Origin: Acaudatibacter sp035532115
GTDB lineage: Bacteria > Pseudomonadota > Alphaproteobacteria > Caulobacterales > Caulobacteraceae
Direction: 5' to 3'
NCBI GenBank assembly: GCA_035532115.1
Contig: DATKRO010000037.1
Span: forward strand, 1-64,000
DNA: 64,000 nt
Below, piece after piece: positions 49,820 through 62,451 of this stretch (the first letter of the stretch is position 1; every line of letters starts with the position of its first letter). Below the pieces are notes generated by a model. The model ran no database searches. It saw only the letters and a list, made by a program, of their open reading frames with translations, and was not told the origin of the DNA. The position numbers and the translations under genes are program-made.

Positions 49820-50545
49820 ATGATCGATCTGCACTACTGGCCGACGCCCAACGGCAAGAAGGTGACCATTCTCCTGGAAGAATGCGGCCTGCCCTACCGC
49901 ATCGTGCCGGTGAATATCGGCGCAGGCGATCAGTTCAAGGATGATTTCCTCCAGATCAGCCCCAACAACCGCATGCCGGCCATGGTCGACGACGATCCCG
50001 CGGGCGGGGGCGAACCCGTCGCGGTGTTCGAATCCGGCGCGATCATGATGTACCTCGCCGAGAAGACCGGCCAATTCCTGCCTGCGGACCTGCGCCGCCG
50101 CTACCAGGTGATCCAGTGGGTCATGTGGCAGATGGCCAACCAGGGCCCCAAGATCGGCGAGGCCGGCCATTTCCGCCGCCTGGGCGAGGCGCAGGGCGAC
50201 CAGTCCTACGCCGTCCGCCGCTTCACCGACGAGGTCAACCGGCTCTACGGCGTGCTGAACAACCAGCTCTACAGAAGCCAGTATGTCGCCTCGGACGACT
50301 ACACCATCGCCGACATGATCTGCTATCCCTGGACCGTGGGCTGGCAGGGCCAGGGCCAGGACATCGAGGAGTTCAGCCATTTCAAGCGTTGGTTCGAGGC
50401 GATGGGCGCGCGCCCGGCCGTGCAGCGCGGCATGGCGGTGACCGCGGGGCCCGGCCTCGACTATGCGTCGCTCTCGCAAGAGGAGCGCGACCGCCTCAGG
50501 AAACTCCTCTACAACCAGCGCGCCCGGCCGGTCCCGGCCGCCTGA
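49820..50545 (+). CDS. Glutathione S-transferase (Nu/YghU-like)
   Basis: Product of 241 residues. The thioredoxin-fold N-terminal domain is MIDLHYWPTPNGKKVTILLEECGLPYRIVPVNIGAGDQFKDDFLQISPNNRMPAMVDDDP...VAVFESGAIMMYLAEKTG, with the TPNGKK signature and cis-Pro in RMPAMV. The helical domain follows with VIQWVMWQMANQGPKIGEAGHF. These features match the YghU/Ure2p-like class, which has disulfide-bond oxidoreductase or peroxidase activity. GAGGAG sits about 7 bp before the ATG. The next gene encodes a VOC protein. Confidence 0.93.
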   Translation: MIDLHYWPTPNGKKVTILLEECGLPYRIVPVNIGAGDQFKDDFLQISPNNRMPAMVDDDPAGGGEPVAVFESGAIMMYLAEKTGQFLPADLRRRYQVIQWVMWQMANQGPKIGEAGHFRRLGEAQGDQSYAVRRFTDEVNRLYGVLNNQLYRSQYVASDDYTIADMICYPWTVGWQGQGQDIEEFSHFKRWFEAMGARPAVQRGMAVTAGPGLDYASLSQEERDRLRKLLYNQRARPVPAA

Positions 50546-50560
50546 ACCGAGGCAGATCGC

Positions 50561-50986
50561 ATGCGCTCACCGGACTTTCTCACGGCGGTCGGGATCGGGG
50601 TCTCGGACCTCGAGCGCTCCCAGACCTTCTATCGCGACGTGCTCGGAATGAAGGTGACCCAGACGTTCAGGCTCGACTACATGGACGAGATCGTGCTCGC
50701 CCACGAGGGCCGCAACGCCGTCGTGCTGATGCACTACACCGATGGCTCGGTGCGCAACTACCGCGACAATCCGGTGAAGCTGGTCTTCTACGTCGTCGAT
50801 CCGGCGGCCGTCGCCGAGCGCATCCGCGCCGCGGGCCTGGAGGTGACGCGCGAGGCCACGCCGATCGAGAGCCTCGGCGGCGCCGTCGTCGCCCTCGCCA
50901 AGGATCCCGATGGCTACGTCATCGAGCTGATCAAGGCGCCGGCCGCGCAGGCCTCGGCGCCCGAGAGGGCGTCGGCCTCGGCCTGA
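50561..50986 (+). CDS. VOC-family (glyoxalase-like) protein
   Basis: Product of 141 residues: FLTAVGIGVSDLERSQTFYRDVLGMKVTQTFRLDYMDEIVLAHEGRNAVVLMHYTDGSVRNYRDNPVKLVFYVVDPAAVAERIRAAGLEVTREATPIESLGGAVVALAKDPDGYVIELIKA. The last segment DPDGYVIELIKA contains the conserved metal ligand Glu. It starts 16 bp after the GST gene and may work with it, for example on a glutathione adduct. Substrate not known. Confidence 0.88.
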   Translation: MRSPDFLTAVGIGVSDLERSQTFYRDVLGMKVTQTFRLDYMDEIVLAHEGRNAVVLMHYTDGSVRNYRDNPVKLVFYVVDPAAVAERIRAAGLEVTREATPIESLGGAVVALAKDPDGYVIELIKAPAAQASAPERASASA

Positions 50987-51062
50987 CTTTCGGCCACGAA
51001 CAGAGCCACGAAATGCGGCCCCGGGGGGCTGCACGGACCGAGCGGCGCCAAGGCCGCGGACC

Positions 51063-51923
51063 TCAGGCTGGCGCCGCGGGGAGCGAGACCCGCGCCGGGC
51101 TCAGCGGGGCGCCCGCGACTTCGGTCCGGGTCCGATAGATCGTTCCCGAGGCCTCGCCGGGTCCGCCGTCCGAACCGGTGACGATGTAGAGGTCGGCAAG
51201 ATCGTCGCCGCCAAAGCAGAGGCTGGTCGTCATGGGCCGCGGCACGGCCACGTCCATGCGGTGCGTCCCGTCCGGCTCGAAGACGGCGACGCGTCCGCCG
51301 CGCGCATCGGCGATCCAGACCGAACCGTCGGCGGCGACCTTCAATCCATCCGCGACACGGCCGGGACCGAGACTGGCGAACTGCCGCCACGGCCCGACAG
51401 AACCGTCGGCCTTCACGTCGTAGACCCGCACCAGCCCGGCGCGGGAATCGGAGTGATACAGCCGCGCTCCGTCCGGCGAGAAGCCCAGCCCGTTGGTCAG
51501 CATGATCCCGTCCGAGAGCGTGCGCATGCCGCCGTCGAGGTCGATGACGTGCAGGAAACCAGGCTTCGGTTCGTCGGCGAAGACCCGGTAGCAAAGCGAG
51601 CCCACGTAGATCCGCCCCGCCGCATCGGTGGCAAGGTCGTTGAAGCCGATCGCGCCGGGGATCGCCTCGGCGGACAGCAGCACCTTGGCCCCTTCGCCCG
51701 CCAGTCCCACCCAGGCGACATTGCGCCCGCCGACGATGAGCCCGCCCTCGGCGTGCAGGGCCATGCCGCCGACGCCGCGCCGCTTCGGGACGACCTGGGA
51801 GACCAGTCCGGACCGTTCCAGCAGATAGACGCCGCCGGCCAGCACGTCGCTGAAATAGAGCCCTCTGCGCCCATCCCAGACCGGCGCTTCGACGAGGCCA
51901 TAGCCGCCCGCAACCTCTTCCAC
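51063..51923 (-). CDS. SMP-30/gluconolactonase family protein
   Basis: Six-bladed beta-propeller of 286 residues. The key parts are GLVEAPVWDGRRGLYFSDVLAGGVYLLE (metal Glu), GMALHAEGGLIVGGRN, GFNDLATDAAGRIYVGSL, DGIMLTNGLGFSPDGARLYHSDSRAGLVRVYD and VADGLKVAADGSVWIADARGGRVAVFEPDG, with Asn and Asp metal ligands. The family hydrolyses sugar lactones or other esters using calcium or zinc. The GTG at 51923 is the start. No signal peptide is seen. It is a single-gene unit, convergent with the VOC gene upstream. Confidence 0.92.
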   Translation of the reverse strand: MEEVAGGYGLVEAPVWDGRRGLYFSDVLAGGVYLLERSGLVSQVVPKRRGVGGMALHAEGGLIVGGRNVAWVGLAGEGAKVLLSAEAIPGAIGFNDLATDAAGRIYVGSLCYRVFADEPKPGFLHVIDLDGGMRTLSDGIMLTNGLGFSPDGARLYHSDSRAGLVRVYDVKADGSVGPWRQFASLGPGRVADGLKVAADGSVWIADARGGRVAVFEPDGTHRMDVAVPRPMTTSLCFGGDDLADLYIVTGSDGGPGEASGTIYRTRTEVAGAPLSPARVSLPAAPA

Positions 51924-52072
51924 GGCGCACCTTTCCGCTCGGCTCGGTCCAGGCGCCGACCATAGCCCCGCCAGGCGCGCCTGTCGAAGCCGGCCGGGCC
52001 GCCTGCCGAGGCCGCCCTGGCGGCGTTCCGCGGCCTGCGCTATGCAGACGCCGGTCGAGTCGCGAGGGGCCG

Positions 52073-53017
52073 ATGCGCGAGATCATCGTCTTCGCAGGCT
52101 CGTCCCATCCCGAGCTAGCGGCCGAGATTTGCGAACACCTCGGGGTTCCGCTCTCGCCCGCCAGGCTGGATCGTTTCGCCAACGACTGCCTCGAGGCGCA
52201 GCTCGACGCCAACTGCCGCGAACGCGACGTCTTCCTGATCCAGACCCTCAGCGCCCCGGTGCAGGAGCACCTGATGGAGCTGCTCCTGATGATCGACGCG
52301 GCGCGCGGCGCGTCGGCTGCGCGGATCACGGTGGTGATGCCGTTCTACGCCTATGCGCGCTCCGACAAGAAGGATGCGCCGCGCATCTCCATCGGCGGAC
52401 GGCTGGTCGCCGACCTGCTCGCCACCGCCGGCGCCAGCCGCGTGCTCACCGTGGCGCTGCATGCGCCGCAGGTGCATGGTTTCTTCAGCGTGCCGGTGGA
52501 CAATCTGCACGCCCTCGCCGCCCTCGCCGAACACTTCCGCGGCCTGGATCTTTCCAACACCGTGGTGGTGGCCCCCGACCTCGGCTACGCCAAGTCGGCG
52601 GCCGGCTTCGCGCGGCGCCTCGGCGTCGGCGTCGCCGTCGGGGCCAAGCAGCGGTTCGCCGGCGACGTGGTGAGGATCAGCGCCATCATCGGCGAGGTCG
52701 CCGGGCGCGACATCATCGTGGTGGACGACGAGATCGCCGCCGGCTCGACGGTGATCGAACTCCTGGCGCGTCTGCGCGAGGCGGGCGCCGGCCAGGTGCG
52801 CATCGCCTGCACCCACGGCCTCTTCAACCGCCAGTCCATCGAGCGGCTCGCGGACGAGCCGGAGGTGGTCGAGATCGTCGCCACCAACACCGTGCCGATC
52901 CCGCCGGAGAAGCGGATTTCGAAGCTTACCGTGCTTTCGGTGGCGCCGGCGCTCGCCGAAGCCATGCGACGCATCCACGATGGGGAATCGGTCAGCCAGC
53001 TGTTCCACGATGGCTGA
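52073..53017 (+). CDS. Ribose-phosphate diphosphokinase (PRPP synthetase) paralogue
   Basis: Makes PRPP from ribose-5-phosphate and ATP, if active. The 314 residues show the family blocks EIIVFAGSSHPELAAEICEHLGVPLSPARLDRFANDCLEAQLDANCRERDVFLIQTLSAPVQEHLMELLLMIDAARGASAARITVVMPFYAYARSDKKDAPRISIGGRLVADLLATAGASRVLTVALHAPQVHGFF and DLGYAKSAAGFARRLG. The PRPP loop is VVDDEIAAGSTVIELLARL, whereas canonical enzymes have VDDMIDTAGT. DLHAxQ is replaced by ALHAPQ. These changes suggest a divergent member, not the main housekeeping Prs. tRNA-Gln lies 12 bp downstream on the other strand. Confidence 0.87.
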   Translation: MREIIVFAGSSHPELAAEICEHLGVPLSPARLDRFANDCLEAQLDANCRERDVFLIQTLSAPVQEHLMELLLMIDAARGASAARITVVMPFYAYARSDKKDAPRISIGGRLVADLLATAGASRVLTVALHAPQVHGFFSVPVDNLHALAALAEHFRGLDLSNTVVVAPDLGYAKSAAGFARRLGVGVAVGAKQRFAGDVVRISAIIGEVAGRDIIVVDDEIAAGSTVIELLARLREAGAGQVRIACTHGLFNRQSIERLADEPEVVEIVATNTVPIPPEKRISKLTVLSVAPALAEAMRRIHDGESVSQLFHDG

Positions 53018-53028
53018 CGCCGGTCGGA

Positions 53029-53103
53029 TGGCTGGGGGAGCAGGCTACGATCCTGCATTTCATGGTTCAGAGCCATGCGTCCTACCGGTTAGACGATCCC
53101 CCA
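53029..53103 (-). tRNA. tRNA-Gln (anticodon CTG)
   Basis: A 75-nt cloverleaf on the minus strand. The acceptor TGGGGGA pairs with TCCCCCA, with discriminator G and an encoded CCA. The anticodon stem CATGG/CCATG holds the loop CTCTGAA, anticodon CTG. Its 5' half (53060-53103) is also the last codons and stop of the glycosyltransferase reading frame on the same strand. Confidence 0.96.
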
Positions 53104-54472
53104 TGGCGAGGCGCGAACCCGGCATATAGGCGATCGGCGCCGGCGCCGCAGGTCCAACGGCGGACGCCGGCGCGGCGCTGCGCCGCATCAGCCAGACGAG
53201 GGCGCCGATCACGACGCAGGTGGCCCAGAACATGTTGCCGAGCGCCTGCGGCCAGTGCGGCCGGACGAAGGAGCCACCCACCGTGAAGATCGCCAGCGCC
53301 GCGCCGATGAGCCCGGCGGTGATCCGGCGCACGCGCCGCTCCGGATCGAGCGCGGCGCTGTAGACGAGCACGGTGAAGGGAAAAAGCAGCCACACGAAGT
53401 AATAGGCGCGCGCCAGCGGCGAGACGACGGTGATGAGCGCGATGACCAGGGCATGTTCGGCGCCGTCCGAGGCCCGGGTGCGCCGGCGCTGCGGCGGCAG
53501 CACGGCGACGAAGCCGACGCCGATGGCGCCGGCGATGGCGAGCAGGACGAGATTGGTTTCGTCATAGCTGAGGTCGGCGATGTTCACGAAGATGGGCCTG
53601 GCGCTCGGATCCTCGGCCTCGGCGTTCACCGGCCGCAGGTAACGGTGCGTGATCGCGATGAGGGAGTTGTTCTTCCAGCTCCAGTTCTGGCCGGGCCGCT
53701 GACCGAACCCGGCCTCGTCGGCCGAGAACACCATGCCGTTCGCCCAGGTCCCCAGTTCGGCGAGGTTGCGTTCGAAGCCGCGGAAAGGCGCCGGCGCCAG
53801 CACCAGGAAGACGGCGGTGAAGGTCGCCATGCCGATGGCGGCCCGCCAGCGCCGGCGCCAGATCAGGTAGGGCAACACCGCTACCGGGAACGCCTTCAGC
53901 GCCGTCGCCGCGGCGAACATCGCGCCGGCGGACCATTCCCGCTTGCCCTGCAGCAGCGCCAGGCCCGCCAGCATCATCGCCAGCAGCATCAGGTTCGGCT
54001 GGCCGAGGTCGAACATGTCCCAGATGAACGGCAGGGAGATCGCCGACGGCAGCGCGACAACCCACCACGGCCTCGGTCCAGGCATCCCCGACAGCCGGTC
54101 CGCGAGCCTGATCGCCGCCCACCAGCTGGCGATGTTGACGAGGACGATGGCGAGGCGCGAGCCAACCGGTCCCATCAGGCTGAACGGCGCCAGCAGCAGC
54201 GCCGCGACGGGCGGATAGAGGAAGGCGAAGGCCGGATGGCCGCCGTGCGGCGCGTAGAGGTCGTCGCCCTTCAGCACCCGGCGCCCGATCCGGTACCAGA
54301 GCGGATAGTCCTTGCCGCCGCCATGGCCGAAGACCACCGGCGCAAATGCCACCGCCGCCAGGATCGCGCAGGCGACGGCGAAGAGCAGTCCCAGCCGGCG
54401 CCGTTCCCTGGCCGGTCGGCCGGCATCGCCCGGAGGCGACAGGCTGACCACAGCGTCTTCGCTCGCCGCCAT
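53060..54472 (-). CDS. GT87/DUF2029-type membrane glycosyltransferase, 3' end within tRNA-Gln
   Basis: Product of 470 residues with about ten hydrophobic helices. The N-terminal pattern FGHGGGKDYPLWYRIGRRVLKGDDLYAPHGGHPAFAFLYPPVAALLLAPFSL is that of family 87 polyprenyl-phosphate mannosyltransferases. Further helices (WVVALPSAISLPFIWDMFDLGQPNLMLLAMMLAGLALLQG) follow. The last 13 residues (GDRLTGRTHGSEP) and stop are encoded by the tRNA-Gln gene on the same strand, because no earlier stop exists. The real protein end may therefore be fixed by tRNA processing. Substrate unknown. Confidence 0.84.
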   Translation of the reverse strand: MAASEDAVVSLSPPGDAGRPARERRRLGLLFAVACAILAAVAFAPVVFGHGGGKDYPLWYRIGRRVLKGDDLYAPHGGHPAFAFLYPPVAALLLAPFSLMGPVGSRLAIVLVNIASWWAAIRLADRLSGMPGPRPWWVVALPSAISLPFIWDMFDLGQPNLMLLAMMLAGLALLQGKREWSAGAMFAAATALKAFPVAVLPYLIWRRRWRAAIGMATFTAVFLVLAPAPFRGFERNLAELGTWANGMVFSADEAGFGQRPGQNWSWKNNSLIAITHRYLRPVNAEAEDPSARPIFVNIADLSYDETNLVLLAIAGAIGVGFVAVLPPQRRRTRASDGAEHALVIALITVVSPLARAYYFVWLLFPFTVLVYSAALDPERRVRRITAGLIGAALAIFTVGGSFVRPHWPQALGNMFWATCVVIGALVWLMRRSAAPASAVGPAAPAPIAYMPGSRLAMGDRLTGRTHGSEP

Positions 54473-54757
54473 CGCCCCCGCACTCCCCTAAAGGCTCATC
54501 GTCCTTGGGTGCGCGAGCGCCGGCCGTGGGTCAAGCCGTCCGGCCGTCCTCGAAACCGGGTCGGGAGCCAGCGTCGGCGGGATTCGCCGCGAGGCGACGG
54601 CGCCGCTCGTCGGCTGCTGCGCGGCTCGGCGGCTCGGTCGCTTCGGGGCTTGCCCGAAGCTGGCGTGATCCTTCCTGGTTGCTTCGCTCCCAGAGGCCGA
54701 ACCATCGAGCCAGGGCGCAGATGTCGACCGCCCGCGCCCGTGCTATAAGGCTGGATC
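54473..54757. other. Divergent gap between glycosyltransferase and Uma2 genes
   Basis: 285 bp without a convincing gene. The only element I can support is the -10-like TATAAG next to the Uma2 start, listed separately. The rest is moderately GC-rich sequence with repeated GGC/CGG words. Confidence 0.5.
54744..54749 (+). promoter_or_regulatory. -10 element for a leaderless Uma2 transcript
   Basis: TATAAG, a five-of-six match to the consensus, lies 8 bp before ATG 54758, so transcription should begin at or within a base or two of the start codon. No ribosome site precedes the ATG. The -35 region (about 54721-54727) is poor. Confidence 0.55.
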
Positions 54758-55336
54758 ATGGGCGCGGATCCGGTCTTCCTGACGCGCGCGGCCGAAGGGT
54801 TGGACCGTCGCGGCTTCACCGTCGAAGAGGTCGAGGCGATGATCAGCGCCGGCGTCATCCACGCCGACGAGAAGTTCGAGCTCATCGAGGGGGAGATCGT
54901 CCCTGTGAACCCACAGGCGATGCCGCACCTGACCATGAAGGCGCGGCTGGCCCGCGCCCTGCTCGCAACCTGCCCTGCGCACATCGACATCGCCCAGGAC
55001 GCGACGGTCATGCTGGGACGCCGGTCGTTTTTCGATGCCGACATCCTCGCGTTTCAGGCCGATCCTACGCGCCGCTACGTCGCGCCGGCGGACGCTCTGC
55101 TGGCGGTCGAGATCGCCGACTCCAGTCGGGCGCGCGACCTCTTCACCAAGGCGCCCCGCTACGGCGCGGCCGGCCTGGCCGAGCTTTGGGTCGTCGAGCT
55201 CAACGAGCAGCAGACCTATGTCTTCCGCTCCCCCGGCACGGCCGCCTGGAGCGAGCCGGCGCGGGTCGGGTTCGACGAGCCGATTTCACCCCTATTCCTC
55301 CCGGACGCCGCCATCCGCCTGGGCCCGATGACGTGA
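54758..55336 (+). CDS. Uma2-family (DUF820) endonuclease-like protein
   Basis: Predicted PD-(D/E)xK nuclease fold of 192 residues. The pattern is FTVEEVEAMISAGVIHADEKFELIEGEIVPVNPQAMPHLTMKARLARALLAT...VMLGRRSFFDADILAF...ALLAVEIADSSRARDLFTKAPRYGAAGLAELWVVELNEQQTYVFRSPG. The Glu in LIEGEIV, the Asp in DADILAF and VEIADSS form the putative active site. Family function is unknown; copies are common and often mobile. It ends in a strong hairpin. The start has no ribosome site, consistent with leaderless translation. Confidence 0.88.
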   Translation: MGADPVFLTRAAEGLDRRGFTVEEVEAMISAGVIHADEKFELIEGEIVPVNPQAMPHLTMKARLARALLATCPAHIDIAQDATVMLGRRSFFDADILAFQADPTRRYVAPADALLAVEIADSSRARDLFTKAPRYGAAGLAELWVVELNEQQTYVFRSPGTAAWSEPARVGFDEPISPLFLPDAAIRLGPMT

Positions 55337-55369
55337 AGCGCCCGCCGGATGGATGATCCGGCGGGCGCT
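55337..55369. terminator. Strong hairpin between the Uma2 gene and the rrn operon end
   Basis: Perfect 14-bp inverted repeat (arms 55337-55350 and 55356-55369, AGCGCCCGCCGGAT and complement) with a 5-base loop. It starts at the Uma2 stop and ends 7 bp from the tRNA-fMet CCA, so it can terminate both converging units. On the plus strand it is followed by TGGTCTTGGGT, a weak T-rich tail. Confidence 0.8.
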
Positions 55370-55375
55370 TGGTCT

Positions 55376-55452
<77 letters not shown>

Positions 55453-55511
55453 GCAAAGGCTGGCAAGTTCGTGAAGAAGGGTCAGGGCGGTAACGGCGCA
55501 TCCTCTTGGCA

Positions 55512-55629
55512 GACCTGGCGACGACCTACTCTCCCGCGCCTTGAGACGAAGTACCATCGGCCCTGGAGGGCTTAACGACCGAGTTCGGAATGGGATCGGG
55601 TGGGGACCCTCCGGCATAGCCACCAGGTC
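55512..55629 (-). rRNA. rrf: 5S ribosomal RNA
   Basis: 118-nt minus-strand gene whose ends GACCTGG and CCAGGTC pair as helix I. Its body contains conserved 5S segments, for example CCGATCCCATTCCGAACTC and the ACCATC..CCTGGAGGGC region. It lies about 75 nt after the 23S 3' end. Ends are placed by base pairing, to within a few bases. Confidence 0.93.
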
Positions 55630-55704
55630 AACGAAGAGGATGCGAGAAGACATCATTACCCACCGCCGGCAAAACCGTTGGCGCACATGAGTTTTGATGA
55701 GAAC

Positions 55705-58506
<2,802 letters not shown>

Positions 58507-58778
58507 GTTCTCAGCAAAACTCATGCATGGCGTCAGTGGCCACGCATGCGCTTTTGGTTTTGTCTTTGCCAGACAATGATGTCTTCTCGAGGTCCGCCCT
58601 GGCGATCCGCGTTTGCACGCGGACGGGCTGACCCTTCATTCACGATGTCAAACCCGACCGGCCCGAAGGCCGGCGGGAATTCTGTTGTTCCACTCGATCG
58701 CGAGGAGGTGCGGCTCCGTTCCACGCCGCAGCTCGAACCACGCAGCCCGAACCACGCAGGATGTCGGCGGCCGCCCTT

Positions 58779-58854
58779 TGGTGGAGCCAGACGGGATCGA
58801 ACCGACGACCTCATGCTTGCAAAGCACGCGCTCTACCGACTGAGCTATGGCCCC
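58779..58854 (-). tRNA. tRNA-Ala (anticodon TGC) in the rrn spacer
   Basis: A 76-nt cloverleaf on the minus strand: acceptor GGGGCCA, anticodon TGC in a CTTTGCA-type loop, and ...GGCTCCACCA at the 3' end with encoded CCA. It is the downstream tRNA of the 16S-23S spacer. Confidence 0.96.
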
Positions 58855-58918
58855 CCGGGGCCGGAGCCGAAGCCCACGCGCCCCATCTGGGTTCCGGATC
58901 CGCACGAGCCGCCAGAAT

Positions 58919-58995
58919 TGGTAGGCCCGGGCAGACTCGAACTGCCGACCTTACGCTTATCAGGCGTACGCTCTAACCACCTGAGCTACGGGCCT
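58919..58995 (-). tRNA. tRNA-Ile (anticodon GAT) in the rrn spacer
   Basis: A 77-nt cloverleaf on the minus strand. The acceptor AGGCCCG pairs with CGGGCCT, with discriminator A and an encoded CCA. The anticodon loop CTGATAA gives GAT. It is the first tRNA after 16S, with tRNA-Ala 64 bp further on, the common Ile-Ala spacer pair. Confidence 0.97.
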
Positions 58996-59168
58996 TCGGG
59001 CGGCGGCCCACTCCGGGGCGCCGGTTCTGGAGCCCGATGGGCTCGCGATCGCGCCCATTCGCCTTGAGCGGCGAAGGGCGAGGTGGAAAGAGAAACGGAG
59101 ACGGCGGCATCCCGCACCCAAGATTAGTATCTGCGAACGGGCCAGTAGATCGTGAGATCTGGAGGCCC

Positions 59169-60672
<1,504 letters not shown>

Positions 60673-60875
60673 AGTTGACGTTCTGACCGATATTCCATCC
60701 GACCCGAGGGCCGAATGGGCGTTCGTTGCTTAGTCTATTGACGAGTTCCCACTCACCGCCGGCGAACCGGCGATCAATGGATTGTCTTCAAGAGACCGCA
60801 ATTGTCAGCGTCGAGATGGTGTGGTGCACCATCGCCAGGACGCCGCCGCCTGCGTTTCTCTTTCCAAATCAACGA

Positions 60876-60886
60876 TGTCAAAGACC
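60876..60886 (-). promoter_or_regulatory. BoxA-like antitermination site of the rrn leader
   Basis: On the minus strand GGTCTTTGACA lies about 205 nt before 16S, close to the rrn boxA consensus TGCTCTTTGACA. NusB/S10 bind such sites and allow RNA polymerase with NusG to read through the untranslated rRNA genes. It is followed by the GGAAAGAGAAACG motif common in alphaproteobacterial rrn leaders. Confidence 0.6.
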
Positions 60887-60939
60887 TGACCGGAACTTCC
60901 GGCCCCGCCGATGACGCCCGGCGGCGGCGAGGAGCGGCG

Positions 60940-60968
60940 TCTCTAGCCGCACCCGGATTCGCTGTCAA
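60940..60968 (-). promoter_or_regulatory. Proximal rrn promoter
   Basis: Perfect -35 TTGACA (60963-60968) and TAGAGA (60940-60945) are spaced by 17 bp, on the minus strand, about 260 nt upstream of 16S. The -10 matches the consensus weakly, but GCTAGAGA resembles the GCTA-type -10 of Caulobacter vegetative promoters. Confidence 0.65.
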
Positions 60969-61077
60969 TCGAACCCTGCGCCCGGCCCGGCAGAGCCGGA
61001 AACGCGCGCAAGCCTCGCTCCGGGGCCGCTAAGGGGCTTGCCCCCGTCAGTCCGTTGCGAGTCGTTTGAAGAGGCGG

Positions 61078-61106
61078 AGTGTAGAACGGACGATGACGAA
61101 AATCAA
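61078..61106 (-). promoter_or_regulatory. Distal rrn promoter candidate
   Basis: TTGATT (61101-61106) and TACACT (61078-61083), again with 17-bp spacing on the minus strand, four of six matches in each hexamer. Together with the element at 60940 it would give the tandem promoters usual for rrn operons. The rest of 60973-61320 holds no gene that I can support. Confidence 0.5.
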
Positions 61107-61320
61107 GAGCCCATCGGCTCCCCATCTCCGCCCGCCGCAAGCTTCCGCTCCGAAGCGAGGCGCGCCATATAGCTGGGCGGCGATGGCCACGCAAGAGCCG
61201 CATCACACGCTCCCGGCCGCATCGCAGCCGCCTCGGGACGGGCGGCGCGGGCCTGGAGCCCTGGACCGCCTTCCTGCGGCTGGGGCTGGTCGAAAGAAGA
61301 CGCGCCAACAACCGTCCGGG

Positions 61321-62451
61321 TCAGCTCGCCGGCGGCGCCGGGAGGCGGGGCGCCTTGCGCCATGCGCGCACCTCCAGGTCGCCCCGATCGCGCCAGAGCC
61401 GACCCTGCAGCACCAGGGCGCGCGTGGTCAGCTTTGCGCGCGCGCGCATCGGCCACGGCGGCGGCGCCTTGGCCTCGACGCGGCCCTCGATGAACACGTC
61501 GGCGAACCGCGCCATCGCCTGGGGCGGGGCGAACCTGGCGACGGCGGCGCGATATCGCCCGTCGCTTGGCGCTGGCCTGAACCCCAGCAGGATTCGCAGG
61601 AGGTCGGTTGCCGAGCGGTAGACGTGGCGCCGGTCGGGCACGAGTTCGAGGTGGTTGCGATCCTTGCCGCCCGCCCAGCAGATCACCGGCTTGTCGAAGA
61701 AGAGGAACTCGGCCACCGCCAGCCCGAAGCCCTCCCCGGCCTTGCGCGCATGCAGCATGGCGTCGCATGAGGTGACGAAGTCGGACTTGCTTTTCAGGTC
61801 ATAGACGGGCGCCAGGAAGCGCACGCGCTCCGAGCGGATGAACGGCTCGGTGTTCAGGAAGGCGAAGCACAGGTCGCGGCGCCGCTCCAGCGCCGCCTCG
61901 ATGGCGCCCTTGACGAAGGGCAGGTCGAACTGGTCGAAGCCCCCGTGCCGGCCCAGCACCACCGCCTCCTCGGAAAAGCCCCACGTCCGGCGCAGACGCC
62001 GCTCCGGCGCCGGCAGGTTGACGATCAGCGGCGCCCAGGGCTGATGCCCCAGGGCGGCATGGGCGGCCAGCCACTCGGAGATGTAGGCATAGACGTCGCC
62101 GTAGGGCCGGTAGTGTTGGAACAGGACATGGCGCACGTTCTTGACGCCGGCGACGAGCCGATCGTCCTTCGGTCCGAAATTGAAGGCGTAGACGAGGTCG
62201 GCGCCCATGGCGCGCACCTTGCGCCCCAGGTCGTCGTCGTCGGTGTAGCCCACCGGTTCGAACCTCTGGGCGATCAGCCTCACGGCCCCAGGATTGAACG
62301 CCTGCGTGCCCACCTGGTGGAATATGACCGAGCGGTGGCCGAGTTCGCGCTCGGCGCCGTCGGCGAAGTCGTAGAGCGCGGCTGAGGTGCCGCGTTCGTT
62401 CAGCACCCGCGCGTCGAAGGCGATGAGGCCCATGCGCCCCGATACGGCCAT
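61321..62451 (-). CDS. Glycosyltransferase-like protein
   Basis: Product of 376 residues with a GT-B-type feel: LIAFDARVLNERGTSAALYDFADGAERELGHRSVIFHQ at the start, GADLVYAFNFGPKDDRLVAGVKNVRHVLFQHYRPYGDVYAYISEWLAA in the middle, and FVTSCDAMLHARKAGEGFGLAVAEFLFFDKPVICWAGGKDRNHLELV. The GEGFGLAVAEFL segment with Glu and the later E-x7-E-like spacing are typical of nucleotide-sugar binding in family 4 glycosyltransferases. Acceptor unknown. ATG 62451, or 62433 (MGLIAFD), is the start. Confidence 0.78.
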   Translation of the reverse strand: MAVSGRMGLIAFDARVLNERGTSAALYDFADGAERELGHRSVIFHQVGTQAFNPGAVRLIAQRFEPVGYTDDDDLGRKVRAMGADLVYAFNFGPKDDRLVAGVKNVRHVLFQHYRPYGDVYAYISEWLAAHAALGHQPWAPLIVNLPAPERRLRRTWGFSEEAVVLGRHGGFDQFDLPFVKGAIEAALERRRDLCFAFLNTEPFIRSERVRFLAPVYDLKSKSDFVTSCDAMLHARKAGEGFGLAVAEFLFFDKPVICWAGGKDRNHLELVPDRRHVYRSATDLLRILLGFRPAPSDGRYRAAVARFAPPQAMARFADVFIEGRVEAKAPPPWPMRARAKLTTRALVLQGRLWRDRGDLEVRAWRKAPRLPAPPAS

